DNA of 64,000 bases from assembly GCA_026627385.1 (NCBI GenBank), contig JAPNUR010000001.1:124001-188000 (forward strand). The letters run 5' to 3'. Position 1 is the first letter of the stretch. Each line of letters opens with the position of its first letter. The notes beneath the pieces are model-generated. The model was given only the letters and a program-made list of their open reading frames with translations. It had not been told where the DNA came from and ran no database searches. The position numbers were made by a program, and so were the translations under genes. Source of the DNA: Bacillota bacterium. GTDB taxonomy: Bacteria > Bacillota > Sulfobacillia > Sulfobacillales > Sulfobacillaceae. Below, piece by piece: positions 35,574 through 45,250 of this stretch.

Positions 35574-36150
35574 TACGCTCGACTCCTCCTACGCTGACAT
35601 GCAATGATCTAATGTATTGATGAATTTTTGCCGTCAGAGTGAGAAACCTTCCATCATTTCCATCAACACCGAGACCATGACCGACTCCGCTCATGCCCCT
35701 GTTGGAAATCCCGGATGGTCCCCCACCGCGAATACCCCATCAACGCCGATAATATCACCGATGAAGCGCCATGTGCACAGTTTTTCTTTATCGCGCTCAA
35801 AATTTTATCATGTTTGCATAATGATTGGCATGGTAAAGAATCGGTAAGAGGGGGTAACGCTGGCATAGGCATTAAGGGCCGGAATCCTGAACGCATCCTC
35901 CCTATGATGTCGCGCATAAATCTTGACCGCACGCGAGGCGCCGACCCCAGATCCTTCCTTGGGTTGATCTCACGGTTGGTCTCACGGTTGATCTCACAAT
36001 CGATCTCATGGTCCGACGAGAAGGACTGCACCGAGACGCGAAACAGATCTATAATAAAAAGAAAAAACGAATAACAGGCTGAGCAAGTGACGGAGTGAAC
36101 GCGTTCACCGCGGTCACCATCTAACGATGAGGAAGGGAAGGGGCACTAAC
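35574..36150. other. Intergenic region with a 12-bp tandem repeat
   Basis: About 575 bp with no supported gene. It holds four copies of a 12-bp unit at 35962-36009 (separate entry) and a TATAAT at 36050-36055 with a poor CTGCAC -35 box 18 bases upstream, a weak candidate promoter for the membrane protein gene. A leftward frame of 122 codons crosses the repeat but has no ribosome binding site. Confidence 0.45.
35962..36009. repeat. Tandem repeat, four copies of 12 bp
   Basis: Units are GGTTGATCTCAC, GGTTGGTCTCAC, GGTTGATCTCAC and AATCGATCTCAT. The first three differ by one base; the fourth is diverged. They lie between the sugar transferase and the membrane protein genes. Confidence 0.85.
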
Positions 36151-36594
36151 ATGGGCCGCATTCCTGTGCCGTATTTGGCTCTCGCGGCGGTATTAGGGAT
36201 TCTCGCCTTCCTAAACTTAGTCTGGTTACGCCACCAAGCAATTTCCACGCCCATCGCGGTGGCGATTTACCTCCTCGTATTGGTTCTCGCGTATTTTGGC
36301 GGTCGGTCAGCCCGCCGGCACGCGCTAAGCCCGACCTGGTTCGGCGCGGCGATGGGTGCACTTTTTGGCATTATTGCGGGTCTGGGCTCGCTGCTCATTC
36401 GGGAAACGCTGCGCGATATTGATGTGCCCGGCCGACGGCTTCTGCGCTTACGGCTGTTGGCTTGGGCTAATTCGCCCGGAGGTCACTTAGCCTCGGTGAT
36501 GACAGCCATGGTGACCTTTGCGCTGTTGAGCCTCATTCTGGCCTCCATTGGCGGCGCCACGCTCAAAGACCCGCAGCACCCCGACACGGTGTAA
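36151..36594 (+). CDS. Small membrane protein, function unknown
   Basis: 147 aa, not recognised. Three to four hydrophobic segments (LALAAVLGILAFLNLVW; IAVAIYLLVLVLAYFGG; FGAAMGALFGIIAGLG; TAMVTFALLSLILASIGG). The start at MGRIPVPYL has AGGAAGGGAAGGGG upstream; a longer frame from 36127 is possible. It is the only rightward gene inside the leftward exopolysaccharide cluster. Stop is followed closely by the epimerase gene on the other strand. Confidence 0.65.
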   Translation: MGRIPVPYLALAAVLGILAFLNLVWLRHQAISTPIAVAIYLLVLVLAYFGGRSARRHALSPTWFGAAMGALFGIIAGLGSLLIRETLRDIDVPGRRLLRLRLLAWANSPGGHLASVMTAMVTFALLSLILASIGGATLKDPQHPDTV

Positions 36595-36635
36595 GAGGCG
36601 GACACCACGCGTGAACGCCGTCCATTTGCTGGACA

Positions 36636-37565
36636 TCACGGCGCGGCGTGGGCGCGCGCCACAAAATCCTCGTATGTCAGTCGTAGACCTTCCACCAGCG
36701 GCACGCGCGGCTCAAACCCCCACTGTCTTGCCCGGGCGGTACGCAGCCGACTGTGACGAATATCCCCCGGGCGCGCCGGTCCGTAGCGCACGGCCTTTAC
36801 ATCCACCCCAGCGATTTGGGCCAAATGCTGCCACAGCGTATTCACGGTGGTGGCCGTTTCCGTGCCAATGTTGTAGGTACCTGACGCCTCTGGGCTTCCT
36901 AGGCGATGCGTAAACGCTCGCGCCACGTCCCATACACTAATAAAATCACGGGTTTGCTGGCCATCCCCATGGATCCAGGGGCGGTCTCCGCGGGCCAATG
37001 CTTCAGCAAACACTGCGACCACCCCGCCCTCCCCGGCGGTGCGCTGGCGAGGGCCGTAAACATTTGCCAGGCGCAGGATAACGGCGGCAAGCCCGCCTCG
37101 GCTCTCTTCGAACCGCACGTAATGTTCCCCCGTCCACTTGTCCAAACCATAGTAGGAGATGGGTGCGCACGTGGCGTCTTCCGCTAACGGTACATGCGGA
37201 TTGTCCCCATACACCGCGGCCGACGAGGCAAAGCGTATTTCCCGCGCTCCTAAGGCTCGGGCGGCCTGTAATATCCTGACGGTGCCCTCCACGTTGGTGC
37301 GCACGTCAACCTCTGGGTGAGACTCCGCATACTCCACGCGAATCTGGGCAGCCAAATGAATGACGACGTCGACCGAGCCCACCGCCGCGACCCATTGATC
37401 GGGTTCCAAAATATCGCCTTCGATGAAAGGCACGGATGGGGGCAACACTTCCCGCGATCCATGGGACAAGTTGTCGAGGACCACCACCTCATGGCCGCCA
37501 GACCTCAGCGCGTCCACGACGTGCGACCCAATAAAGCCGGCACCGCCGGTGACCAATACGCGCAT
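36636..37565 (-). CDS. NAD-dependent sugar epimerase/dehydratase (GalE-like)
   Basis: 309 aa extended SDR. MRVLVTGGAGFIGSHVVDAL is the NAD-binding motif; the catalytic pair is YYGLDKW; the family block LRLANVYGPRQR is also visible. UDP-glucose 4-epimerase or a related nucleotide-sugar enzyme is most likely. The start is set at MRVLV, with GGAGG 9 bases upstream inside the end of the preceding glycosyltransferase gene, so the two are coupled. It would supply a sugar donor for the polysaccharide. Confidence 0.9.
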   Translation of the reverse strand: MRVLVTGGAGFIGSHVVDALRSGGHEVVVLDNLSHGSREVLPPSVPFIEGDILEPDQWVAAVGSVDVVIHLAAQIRVEYAESHPEVDVRTNVEGTVRILQAARALGAREIRFASSAAVYGDNPHVPLAEDATCAPISYYGLDKWTGEHYVRFEESRGGLAAVILRLANVYGPRQRTAGEGGVVAVFAEALARGDRPWIHGDGQQTRDFISVWDVARAFTHRLGSPEASGTYNIGTETATTVNTLWQHLAQIAGVDVKAVRYGPARPGDIRHSRLRTARARQWGFEPRVPLVEGLRLTYEDFVARAHAAP

Positions 37566-37567
37566 GG

Positions 37568-38677
37568 TCACCGCCTCCCTTCTATCGCCAAACGATAGAC
37601 TGTAACATACGCCGCGGCTACCCGCTCCCATGAGAAACGTTCCGCGTATAACTGACCTTCGACCACCATTTTATGCAACGTGGCCGGGGTGTCCATGGAT
37701 CGCTGAATGGCGTCCACCCACCCATCCTGTGCGTCTGGGGAAACCAGAACCCCATAGTCGGAGATGACCTCCCGCAAGGCGGGGATATCGCTCGCAATGA
37801 CAGGAACTCCCACCACCAAGGCCTGCGCCGGAGGCAATCCAAACCCCTCATAGCGCGAAGGGTACACAAATAAATCCGCACTGTTGTAGAGCGCCACCAG
37901 CTCGTTGCGCGACACAAACGGGGTGACGGCCACGCGCGTCTCCAATCCCAATTCCGCCACCAAGCGCCGAATGACCAAATTGTCCTGAGCGCCGACTAGC
38001 ACCAGCTCGCCGTCGCGCCGATGCTGGAAGACCTCCCGAATGGCTCGAATCAAAAGAGGGACGTTCTTTCGGTCGTCATATCCTCCCACGTATAAAAGGC
38101 GCGGCCGCTGCCGCAAACCATAGCGTCTCAAGACTTGGCTAATGCGCTCGCCATCGACGTCTTGAAAATAGTCGGGATGCACCCCGTTGGGAATTACCGA
38201 GACCTTGCCCGCCAAGGCGGGGAACAACTCAACCATATCCTGACGGGTTGCTTCGGAAATGGCCACCAGACGATCGGCAAAGGGCAAAGCGCGCTCCACA
38301 TGGCGAAAATATTGCCGCTCTTTGAGGTTCTTCCGGTACGACGCTAAGCGGAAAGGGATCAGATCATGCACCGTAACCACAGAAGGAATGGCCAGGCGCG
38401 CGGTCGGATGAGCCAAAAAGGGAATGTGCAACACATCGACATCGCGCGGCACGTGACGAATCGCCAGGTATTCCCACCACCACTTGCGCCAGAGTGAGGG
38501 GGACGCGCGCAACGGGAGACCCAGGCGGGGCTTATCCGGCACTAGCGCCTGGGTCTCCCGTCCGACCCCAACCACACCCAATCCTACGCGGTGGAGGCCA
38601 AACACCAGTCCCTCGATGTATTCCTCCGTTCCGGTTCGGAAGCCGGCCGTGCTGGAGACGTCGACTGCAATGTTCAT
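37568..38677 (-). CDS. GT4-type glycosyltransferase
   Basis: About 369 aa, GT-B fold. Residues VVTVHDLIPFRLASYRK, LVAISEATRQDMVELFP, LYVGGYDDRKNVPLLIRA and the donor-binding block YPSRYEGFGLPPAQAL are characteristic. The chosen start MNIAVDVSS is typical for the family; an 11-codon longer form exists. Overlaps in context with the epimerase gene (2 bp gap). It adds one sugar of the exopolysaccharide repeat; the sugar is unknown. Confidence 0.9.
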   Translation of the reverse strand: MNIAVDVSSTAGFRTGTEEYIEGLVFGLHRVGLGVVGVGRETQALVPDKPRLGLPLRASPSLWRKWWWEYLAIRHVPRDVDVLHIPFLAHPTARLAIPSVVTVHDLIPFRLASYRKNLKERQYFRHVERALPFADRLVAISEATRQDMVELFPALAGKVSVIPNGVHPDYFQDVDGERISQVLRRYGLRQRPRLLYVGGYDDRKNVPLLIRAIREVFQHRRDGELVLVGAQDNLVIRRLVAELGLETRVAVTPFVSRNELVALYNSADLFVYPSRYEGFGLPPAQALVVGVPVIASDIPALREVISDYGVLVSPDAQDGWVDAIQRSMDTPATLHKMVVEGQLYAERFSWERVAAAYVTVYRLAIEGRR

Positions 38678-38719
38678 CCGACGCCCTAAGCCTCCCTGCC
38701 CTTCCATCATGCGCCTATT

Positions 38720-39811
38720 CTATCTTAAATTGTTCCACGCGGCGAGCACCGTGGAACTAAACCTTTCGCGAAACACCTCGGGGCGAAACTCCTCAGCCCG
38801 GCTTCTCAGCCGCAGGCCATCCCACGAGATCTTGTCTGCCGCGAGGATGGCATCAACCAACGCATCGACCGTCTGCTCCTCAAAGAGCCACCCGGTCTCC
38901 CCATGAGTAACGGTATCCAAAATGCCCCCTCGCCCGTAGGCAATGACCGGTCGGCCGCTCGCCAGCATCTCCACCGGGGTAATGCCAAAGTCCTCTTCGC
39001 CGGGGAAGATGAGCGCCTTAGCCTCCCTCATGAGACGACTACGCGCCTCGTCGTCAACGCGACCTACAAATTGCACGGTTGGTCCGGCAAGCTTTTGGAG
39101 GGCGCCGCGTTCGGGGCCATCACCAGCCACCACAAGAGGCCACTTTAGGTGATTAAAAGCCCTCACCGCTAAGTCGAATCGCTTATAGGCGACCAAGCGG
39201 GACAAAACCAAATGGTAGCCGCCAGGATCGCTCGCTACCGTAAAGCGATCCACGTCCACGGGAGGATGAATCACGGTGGCCGGACGACGATAATGCTTTT
39301 GGATGCGCCGCTGCACGATGCGGGAGTTGGCGATGAGCACATCCACTCGATCTGCACTTATTCTGTCCCACAGCCGCATGTAATGAAAGACCGGGCCCAT
39401 GATCCGTTTGGTCACGCCCTTGGCCTCCCGGTGACGATACTCGTGGTACAAGTCCCAGGCGTAGCGCATGGGCGTGTGAATGTAGGACACGTGCAGCGTT
39501 TCCGCACGCGTCAGGACCCCTTTGGCGATGGCAGCTGACGACGAAATCACCAGGTCATAGCCTGAAAGGTCAAACTGTTCCATCCCATAGGCTAGCAACG
39601 GCAGATAACGGTTATACCAGCGTCTCGCATAAGGCAGTGACTGCACAAACGTGGGAATGATCTCCCGAGATTGCAAAAATGGGGAAAGGCGCGAGCGGTT
39701 CACCACGCCCGTGTAAATGGGGGCGTCGGGGTAGAGGCTGGCAATTTCCTCTAAAACCCGTTCGGCGCCCCCCATAGTGACCAACCAATCGTGAACCAGT
39801 GCCACCCGCAT
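38720..39811 (-). CDS. GT4-type glycosyltransferase (WbaZ-like)
   Basis: 363 aa. The N-terminus MRVALVHDWLVTMGGAERV is typical of mannosyl- or related GT4 enzymes; ISYIHTPMRYAWDLYHEY-like and VIHPPVDVDRF follow; the donor block is FPGEEDFGITPVEMLASG, with the catalytic EX7E pair. The start follows the stop of the ligase gene immediately (TAA then ATG), indicating tight coupling. Probably a sugar-adding step of the exopolysaccharide. Confidence 0.9.
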   Translation of the reverse strand: MRVALVHDWLVTMGGAERVLEEIASLYPDAPIYTGVVNRSRLSPFLQSREIIPTFVQSLPYARRWYNRYLPLLAYGMEQFDLSGYDLVISSSAAIAKGVLTRAETLHVSYIHTPMRYAWDLYHEYRHREAKGVTKRIMGPVFHYMRLWDRISADRVDVLIANSRIVQRRIQKHYRRPATVIHPPVDVDRFTVASDPGGYHLVLSRLVAYKRFDLAVRAFNHLKWPLVVAGDGPERGALQKLAGPTVQFVGRVDDEARSRLMREAKALIFPGEEDFGITPVEMLASGRPVIAYGRGGILDTVTHGETGWLFEEQTVDALVDAILAADKISWDGLRLRSRAEEFRPEVFRERFSSTVLAAWNNLR

Positions 39812-41383
39812 TTAACGCTTGCCGCCCACCTGCTGCCGCTCCCAAAGCGACCAAACGAAGGCCATGGCCAGCAACAGCGGAACAATCACGCCGTGATCAA
39901 TCATAAAATCGACCCAATCGTGCACAATAAAGGAAATCATGGTGCCAAACGCGCCTAATCCCAAGGCAAACTCGAAGGCGCTGAGTTTGCGCAACCGACC
40001 GGTGAGGGTGGTGATCGCATGACGCACCCACGACCATTCAAGCCAGAGGGCCGCTATAATCCCTAACACCCCAAGATCCGCGCCCCATTCTAGGTAAATG
40101 TTGTGGGCCATAGGGGGCGCACTCGGGAGTCCCTTCTCCGGATGAAGTTGGGCATAGCGATGAAACCCTCCTAATCCAACCCCTAGGACCGGATGCTGCT
40201 TAATGGCGCGGAGCGCCTCCTTCCAAATGAGAATGCGTTGGATGGTGTCAAAGTGCCCTTTGGGATGGACTAGCGCCGTTACCGTTGAGACAAGACGGCT
40301 GGTGGTGGTGCGACGCGCAACTAACATGTGGATCCGCTTAATGCGCCCACGTTTCGCCAGGTGCTTTGCCACCGGCCTCAGCACATGTTTGGCCACCGGC
40401 TTGATCACATGCTTACCGGCCGCCAATGTGCTCAAGTGGGTTGTCAAGTTCGTCTTGCCCAGAAGGTCGATGAAGAGAAATCCCAACACCGGCACCACAA
40501 TGGCGGGAATGACAAATTGTCGGTTAATGCGGCTTCTTCCTTGGATGGCCCACGCCGCAATCCCCATCGCGCCCACGCTGGCCACCGCTGCCACCCAGGC
40601 GCCGCGGGAAAACGAGTCAATGACCCCCAACGCGCTGAGCGCCGCCGCTACCCACATCCACCAGCCGCGAGCCCAACGGGGACCGTAGGCCATGAGCGCC
40701 GCGATGAGGGGAAAGACCATCGCTTCAAATCCCCCGAAGGCGTTTGGTTGCCCAAAGACCGCTTCTGCGCGGATGTGATGCACGTCAATGGCATTAGCCG
40801 CAGGACCCACTTGAAAAAGAAATTGGTAGAGGCCATCCAACGACAACAGGCTGGCAATGCCAAAAAGCGCTCCCAAAATCGGTTTCCAGTCTTCTTCGTG
40901 AAGACCCGCTTCGTGCGCCACCGCCACCACAACCACAAAAAATTCGATATACTCCAAGATTTTGACAATTGTGGTGCTATGTGACAGTGCTGTGGCCAAG
41001 GACAAAACCGACAGGATTAACAGTAACACGACGGGGCGCCAAAACGGGCTCGCCAAAAAACGTTGCCATACCGATCGAAGCCCGTCCTCGGTAGACACCG
41101 CCAGCAGTCGAATAGCCATCACAAGCGCCATGGCATCGGACAGATTAATGTGGTGGTGGTGAAAGGTGAGGCCAAACGGGAATGGCGCAGCAATCACGTA
41201 TACGGCTAGGGCCAATGGCAGCGATTGCACAGCCAGCCAGATGAAGCCAACAATGATGACGAGTGCCCCAATCGCGCCGGACACGAATGCTAACGCCGTT
41301 CCTACCGCCATTACTAGAAACGGCCACAGCATTCTCAGCCAGTCGTTGGACGCCGAATGCTGTCGTTCATTTGCGTGCTGCAC
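39812..41383 (-). CDS. O-antigen ligase/polymerase-type membrane protein
   Basis: 523 aa with about ten to twelve membrane spans. FGQPNAFGGFEAMVFPL, the large loop with VLGVGLGGFHRYAQLHPEKG and APPMAHNIYLEWGADLGVLG match the Wzy/WaaL family that joins or polymerises repeat units. Starts at GTG (41383), with AAGGAGGG spanning the end of the upstream gene. Odd feature: residues 324-345 hold a basic tandem repeat, KHVIKPVAKHVLRPVAKHLA, in the loop, not seen in typical family members as far as I can tell. Confidence 0.85.
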   Translation of the reverse strand: MQHANERQHSASNDWLRMLWPFLVMAVGTALAFVSGAIGALVIIVGFIWLAVQSLPLALAVYVIAAPFPFGLTFHHHHINLSDAMALVMAIRLLAVSTEDGLRSVWQRFLASPFWRPVVLLLILSVLSLATALSHSTTIVKILEYIEFFVVVVAVAHEAGLHEEDWKPILGALFGIASLLSLDGLYQFLFQVGPAANAIDVHHIRAEAVFGQPNAFGGFEAMVFPLIAALMAYGPRWARGWWMWVAAALSALGVIDSFSRGAWVAAVASVGAMGIAAWAIQGRSRINRQFVIPAIVVPVLGFLFIDLLGKTNLTTHLSTLAAGKHVIKPVAKHVLRPVAKHLAKRGRIKRIHMLVARRTTTSRLVSTVTALVHPKGHFDTIQRILIWKEALRAIKQHPVLGVGLGGFHRYAQLHPEKGLPSAPPMAHNIYLEWGADLGVLGIIAALWLEWSWVRHAITTLTGRLRKLSAFEFALGLGAFGTMISFIVHDWVDFMIDHGVIVPLLLAMAFVWSLWERQQVGGKR

Positions 41384-41386
41384 TAC

Positions 41387-42481
41387 TTACCCTCCTTCAG
41401 CGACTTCTTTATACACTCGGCGCGTCATTGCCGCTGCCTGCTCCCACGTATAGTTGAGAGCGAGTCTTTGCGCCGCATCAGCTCGGCGTCGCGCATCTTC
41501 TTGGTTCTCGAGCACCGACTGCATGGCATCAGCAATGGACGCGATATCGCGAGGATCCACACGCCACAAATATTCGCCGCCCAACTCACCCAACGCGCCC
41601 GAGCGGGCGGTGATGACCGGGATACCGGCTTGCATGGCTTCCACCACCGGTAGACCGAAACCTTCGTAAAAACTCGGGTACACCATCGCCACGGCATCAC
41701 GATACAAGGTGGCCAAATTATCCTCTAAAACATATTGAAGAAACTTGACCTTCTCTGCAACCCCAAGTTTTTCCGGCAATGCTAATGTTTCAGCATACAT
41801 CCACCCTAGTTGACCGACAATGAGCAAATCCGGCACATCCGGTCGGCGTTCGCGTAAAAGATGGTACGCGCGTATCAGCCCGTCAAAATTTTTCCGGGGC
41901 TCCACCGTACCTACGGCCAAGAAATAGGGGCGGTCATAAATCCGACCCGGTTTAGGGGTTCCTCGACGCTTTACGCCGTGCGGCACCACAACAATGCGCT
42001 GGGGATCGACATTGAGCACATTGACCAAATCTTCGCGAATGGCAGCGCTAGGGACAATGATGCGGCGCGCGCGGGGCACAGAATGCCGCATTAAAAACCG
42101 CTTGACGGCGCCGATAGCCGGGGGAAAGACTTCAGGCCACAAAAAGGCTGCCAAATCGTGGACCGTCATCACCAACCGGGGCACACGGCGAAAAATAGGC
42201 ACCTGGTAGTCGGGAAAATGCACGACGTCATACGTCATCCGTGCCAGCTGGCGCGGTAAGATGAACTGTTCGTACAATAGCCGGTCGCGACTGCCTTTCA
42301 TGCGCGGCACGACCAGGGCGTCACGGCATCTCAGGTGCACGTCGGACCGCACCCAGGCGAAAATGTCATCCTCGGGAAACAAGGTGTCATAGGTTTCCAC
42401 CAAGGACTGAATATATTGGCCAATGCCCGCGGCGGCGGGACCCAGCACTAATGCATCAATACAAATTTTCAGCCCGTCCAC
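41387..42481 (-). CDS. GT4-type glycosyltransferase
   Basis: 364 aa. GAAAGIGQYIQSLV-like N-terminus, VMTVHDLAAFLWPEVFP, IIVPSAAIREDLVN, FLAVGTVEPRKNFDGLIRA and VYPSFYEGFGLPVVEAM are the usual GT-B landmarks. Starts at GTG with AAGGCGGG upstream. Its last codons encode the ribosome binding site of the ligase gene. One sugar addition in exopolysaccharide assembly. Confidence 0.9.
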   Translation of the reverse strand: MDGLKICIDALVLGPAAAGIGQYIQSLVETYDTLFPEDDIFAWVRSDVHLRCRDALVVPRMKGSRDRLLYEQFILPRQLARMTYDVVHFPDYQVPIFRRVPRLVMTVHDLAAFLWPEVFPPAIGAVKRFLMRHSVPRARRIIVPSAAIREDLVNVLNVDPQRIVVVPHGVKRRGTPKPGRIYDRPYFLAVGTVEPRKNFDGLIRAYHLLRERRPDVPDLLIVGQLGWMYAETLALPEKLGVAEKVKFLQYVLEDNLATLYRDAVAMVYPSFYEGFGLPVVEAMQAGIPVITARSGALGELGGEYLWRVDPRDIASIADAMQSVLENQEDARRRADAAQRLALNYTWEQAAAMTRRVYKEVAEGG

Positions 42482-42487
42482 CCCGCC

Positions 42488-43081
42488 TTAAGCCCCGGGA
42501 TAAAAACCCCATTTCTGAAAAAATTTCTCGCGATTCTTCTTAAAGTGCGTTCGCGTGGTCCAGCGCACGCGCCACAATTGAGATGCGGTCGAACTCACCC
42601 AATGGTGAAACACCGCCTGACTGTCGAAATAGGTGCGCCACCGGTTACTAAGGTGGATGCGATGGATCATGTCGTCATCTTCAAAGTAGGCGGGCCAAAA
42701 TTGTTCGTCAAACTCGCCAATTTCCCGAAACAAACGCGCGTCGCACAAGAAGGCACTCATCGCCAGCCGACGGTCAGAGGCCGCTGGCGGCACATGATCT
42801 GGTCGGCCGCTCGCTAAAATCACGCCCTCTTCCTGCAGGTCGGCGATCAGACGATCGATAAAATCGGGCGTGTCCAGCCTGACATCATCATTCAGCACCA
42901 AAACATAGTCCGCACCATCGGCCAACGCCCGCTTAATCCCCCAATTCCAACTCTTTGCCACGCCCCAATTCTCAGTCCGGTTGTCCCGCAAGTACAGGGG
43001 CAGGCCTGGCGGCAGGCTAGCCAAGGTGTCCACTAAATGACTCGCCCCCATGGTGGGGATGGTGACCGCAACTTTTGGCAT
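42488..43081 (-). CDS. GT2-type glycosyltransferase, short
   Basis: 197 aa, GT-A fold and shorter than typical GT2 enzymes. Visible parts: VAVTIPTMGASHLVDTLASL, YVLVLNDDVRLDTPDF with the metal-binding DD, and the acceptor region FWPAYFEDDDMIHRIHLS. Start at ATG (43081) with GGAG 8 bases upstream; a TTG 6 bases earlier is also in frame. No membrane span. It may be a single-domain transferase or decorating enzyme in this cluster. Confidence 0.83.
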   Translation of the reverse strand: MPKVAVTIPTMGASHLVDTLASLPPGLPLYLRDNRTENWGVAKSWNWGIKRALADGADYVLVLNDDVRLDTPDFIDRLIADLQEEGVILASGRPDHVPPAASDRRLAMSAFLCDARLFREIGEFDEQFWPAYFEDDDMIHRIHLSNRWRTYFDSQAVFHHWVSSTASQLWRVRWTTRTHFKKNREKFFQKWGFYPGA

Positions 43082-43112
43082 TATCAAAGCTCCATTCGTG
43101 GCAGTATCCCGG

Positions 43113-44039
43113 TTATCTCGGGGGCTTGATCCAGCCCGTCCAGTGATAGTAGGCCTCGACCGGGACGAGCACCAAGGTCAAAATCCATACTAACAAATAG
43201 TCCCGCCCGCTATAGACGCGTCCGTTCAGCCACGCTGCAATCCTTTTGGGCAAGCCCACGGCCAAAAGCGCCAATCCAGCGGTAGCGCTCCACGCCCCGA
43301 GCCAAATCGTTAAGAGGCAAAGGAGTTCTCCTCCTAAAATCAACAGTTCTGTTGGCTGAAAGCGGGGAATATAGCGCGCTGCCACTTGGGGATGGCGGCG
43401 AAATAAAAGGGCTTCATAGCGCTTGCGGTTGGCTTTTTTAAAGTAAAACGTCCAGGACTCGCGACGCGGCGGATGATAGACGACGGCCTCAGGAACAAAG
43501 CGAATCTCATAGCCGCGCTCGATTACCGAAAAGGCTAAATCAGAGTCTTCGCGATAGCGTGACTTGAAGCCGCCCACCTCCTCGATCACGGCCCGCCGGT
43601 ACAGCATATTGGCGGTCATGAACTGTCCGCCGAATTCATTATGAACTTGATGGGTAAAAACGGTGGGCACGCCGCTAGAGACGACTTTACCTTCCACGGC
43701 TCCGACCTCGGGCGCGCTAAATCCAGAAAGCCCGTAAAAAAGCCATTCAGGGTGAGGCAAGGCATCCGCGTCAGTAAAGGCGATAATTTCCCCTTGAGCG
43801 GCTCGCCAGCCTGCATCTCGGGCCCGACCAGGACCTCCATGGGGAATGTCCATCACCTTGACCGGCACCGGGGCCGTCTCTTGAATCACTCTCAGGGCCC
43901 GATGGGGATCGTCTTGAGATCCGTCGTTGACGATAATCACTTCCGCTGGTTGAACCCGGCCGTTCAAGACCGCTTGCACGGTTGCGCCCACCAAATCCGC
44001 CTGGTTAAATACCGGTATGACCACACTGACCGACGCCAC
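43113..44039 (-). CDS. GT2-type glycosyltransferase with C-terminal membrane region
   Basis: About 308 aa. SVVIPVFNQADLVGATVQAVL, VIIVNDGSQDDP, and FTDADALPHPEWL hold the nucleotide-sugar and metal sites; YREDSDLAFSVIERGYEI is the acceptor-side block. Two hydrophobic segments lie in the last 100 residues. GTG at 44039 is preferred because GGGAGG lies 6 bases upstream; GTG at 44054 is an alternative. First gene of the leftward cluster. Confidence 0.87.
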   Translation of the reverse strand: MASVSVVIPVFNQADLVGATVQAVLNGRVQPAEVIIVNDGSQDDPHRALRVIQETAPVPVKVMDIPHGGPGRARDAGWRAAQGEIIAFTDADALPHPEWLFYGLSGFSAPEVGAVEGKVVSSGVPTVFTHQVHNEFGGQFMTANMLYRRAVIEEVGGFKSRYREDSDLAFSVIERGYEIRFVPEAVVYHPPRRESWTFYFKKANRKRYEALLFRRHPQVAARYIPRFQPTELLILGGELLCLLTIWLGAWSATAGLALLAVGLPKRIAAWLNGRVYSGRDYLLVWILTLVLVPVEAYYHWTGWIKPPR

Positions 44040-44283
44040 GTCGATGCCTCCCACTTTACGTTACGGATTTCGGGCCCATGCGTCAAACCTCCACGCGCTC
44101 TGTCTTTGGGAAATTCCCCTGATAGAATTCGGAAATCTTGGCGCATGCTAATCGTGTCTTGCCGCTCATCTATCACGGCGCACAATTTGATAAACAATTG
44201 AAGTGCATCACGCTTAAAGGATTTCGGGTTTTCAAGCCGAATAGGTGATGAGAATCTTAACGCAGTTCTGGGGAGGTAATAAC

Positions 44284-45222
44284 GTGCGGCGCGTACGAGA
44301 GCCGCTGTCAGAACGTGAGATGCCGCGTTTCGCGGGGCCCACCACGTTCATGAAATACCCGCTGTATGACCGCCACGATCCGGCGCCGGTGGCGGTCTTA
44401 GGAGTTCCGTTCGATGGCGGCACCACATTTCGCTCTGGCGCGCGTATGGGTCCGGAGGCCATCCGGCGCCATTCTGCCGGCCTCTATCCCTACCACCGGC
44501 ACCATCGCCGTCTCCTGCACCAGCACCGGGATGTGGCCGATGCAGGGGATGTAGCGGTTGTGCCGATGTCCGTAGAACGCACTTATGCGGCATGCGAAGC
44601 CCGTCTCCGAGAATTTCCCGTGGATACCCGGGTACTCCTGTTAGGCGGTGATCACTCAGTGGTGTTGCCCCATTTGCGGGTGGTCGCCTCAAAAGGCGGG
44701 CCTGTCGCGCTCGTTCATCTTGACGCCCATCACGATTTGTGGGATGAGTATTGGGGCGACCAGTATAATCACGCCACCGTGTTTCGCCGTGCCTTGGAAG
44801 AAGGGCTCATTGACCCAAACCATTCGATTCAAATTGGCATTCGCGGAAGTCTTGACGACGCGGAAGAAGATCGCTACGGGCACACGTTCGGTATCCGCCA
44901 GATCAGCACCGACGAGTGGTATCAGCACGGGCACCAATGGGTCGTCGACAAACTGCGCGAACGCCTTGATGGGGCTCCCCGCATTTATCTGTCGGTGGAC
45001 ATTGATGTGGTAGATCCCGCCTTTGCGATTGGCACAGGCACGCCGGAGGCCGGAGGCCCCACCAGCCATATGGTCTTAAAATTGTTGGAAGATATCGGCC
45101 GCCCGCTGGTCGGGGCCGATGTCGTAGAGTTGGCGCCAGACCTGGACCCCTCAGGCGCCTCTAGTTTGTTTGCTGCCACCGTGGCACAAGATCTTCTGTT
45201 TTTACTGACGGAAGCTGATTAA
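44284..45222 (+). CDS. speB: Agmatinase/ureohydrolase family protein
   Basis: 312 aa manganese hydrolase. The metal motifs are GGDHS (His124), HLDAHHD (Asp147, His149, Asp151) and SVDIDVVDPAF. Agmatinase converts agmatine to putrescine and urea; guanidinobutyrase and similar enzymes share these motifs, so the substrate is inferred from the flanking putrescine aminotransferase. Starts at GTG with GGGGAGG upstream; a longer frame from 44245 also exists. It overlaps neither neighbour and lies 28 bp before the aminotransferase start. Confidence 0.87.
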   Translation: MRRVREPLSEREMPRFAGPTTFMKYPLYDRHDPAPVAVLGVPFDGGTTFRSGARMGPEAIRRHSAGLYPYHRHHRRLLHQHRDVADAGDVAVVPMSVERTYAACEARLREFPVDTRVLLLGGDHSVVLPHLRVVASKGGPVALVHLDAHHDLWDEYWGDQYNHATVFRRALEEGLIDPNHSIQIGIRGSLDDAEEDRYGHTFGIRQISTDEWYQHGHQWVVDKLRERLDGAPRIYLSVDIDVVDPAFAIGTGTPEAGGPTSHMVLKLLEDIGRPLVGADVVELAPDLDPSGASSLFAATVAQDLLFLLTEAD

Positions 45223-45250
45223 ACCATTGAAGGACTTAAGGGGGTATAGC

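Noticed and set aside
35663-36031. Leftward 122-codon frame across the tandem repeat
   Set aside because: No ribosome binding site and low-complexity sequence created by the repeat.
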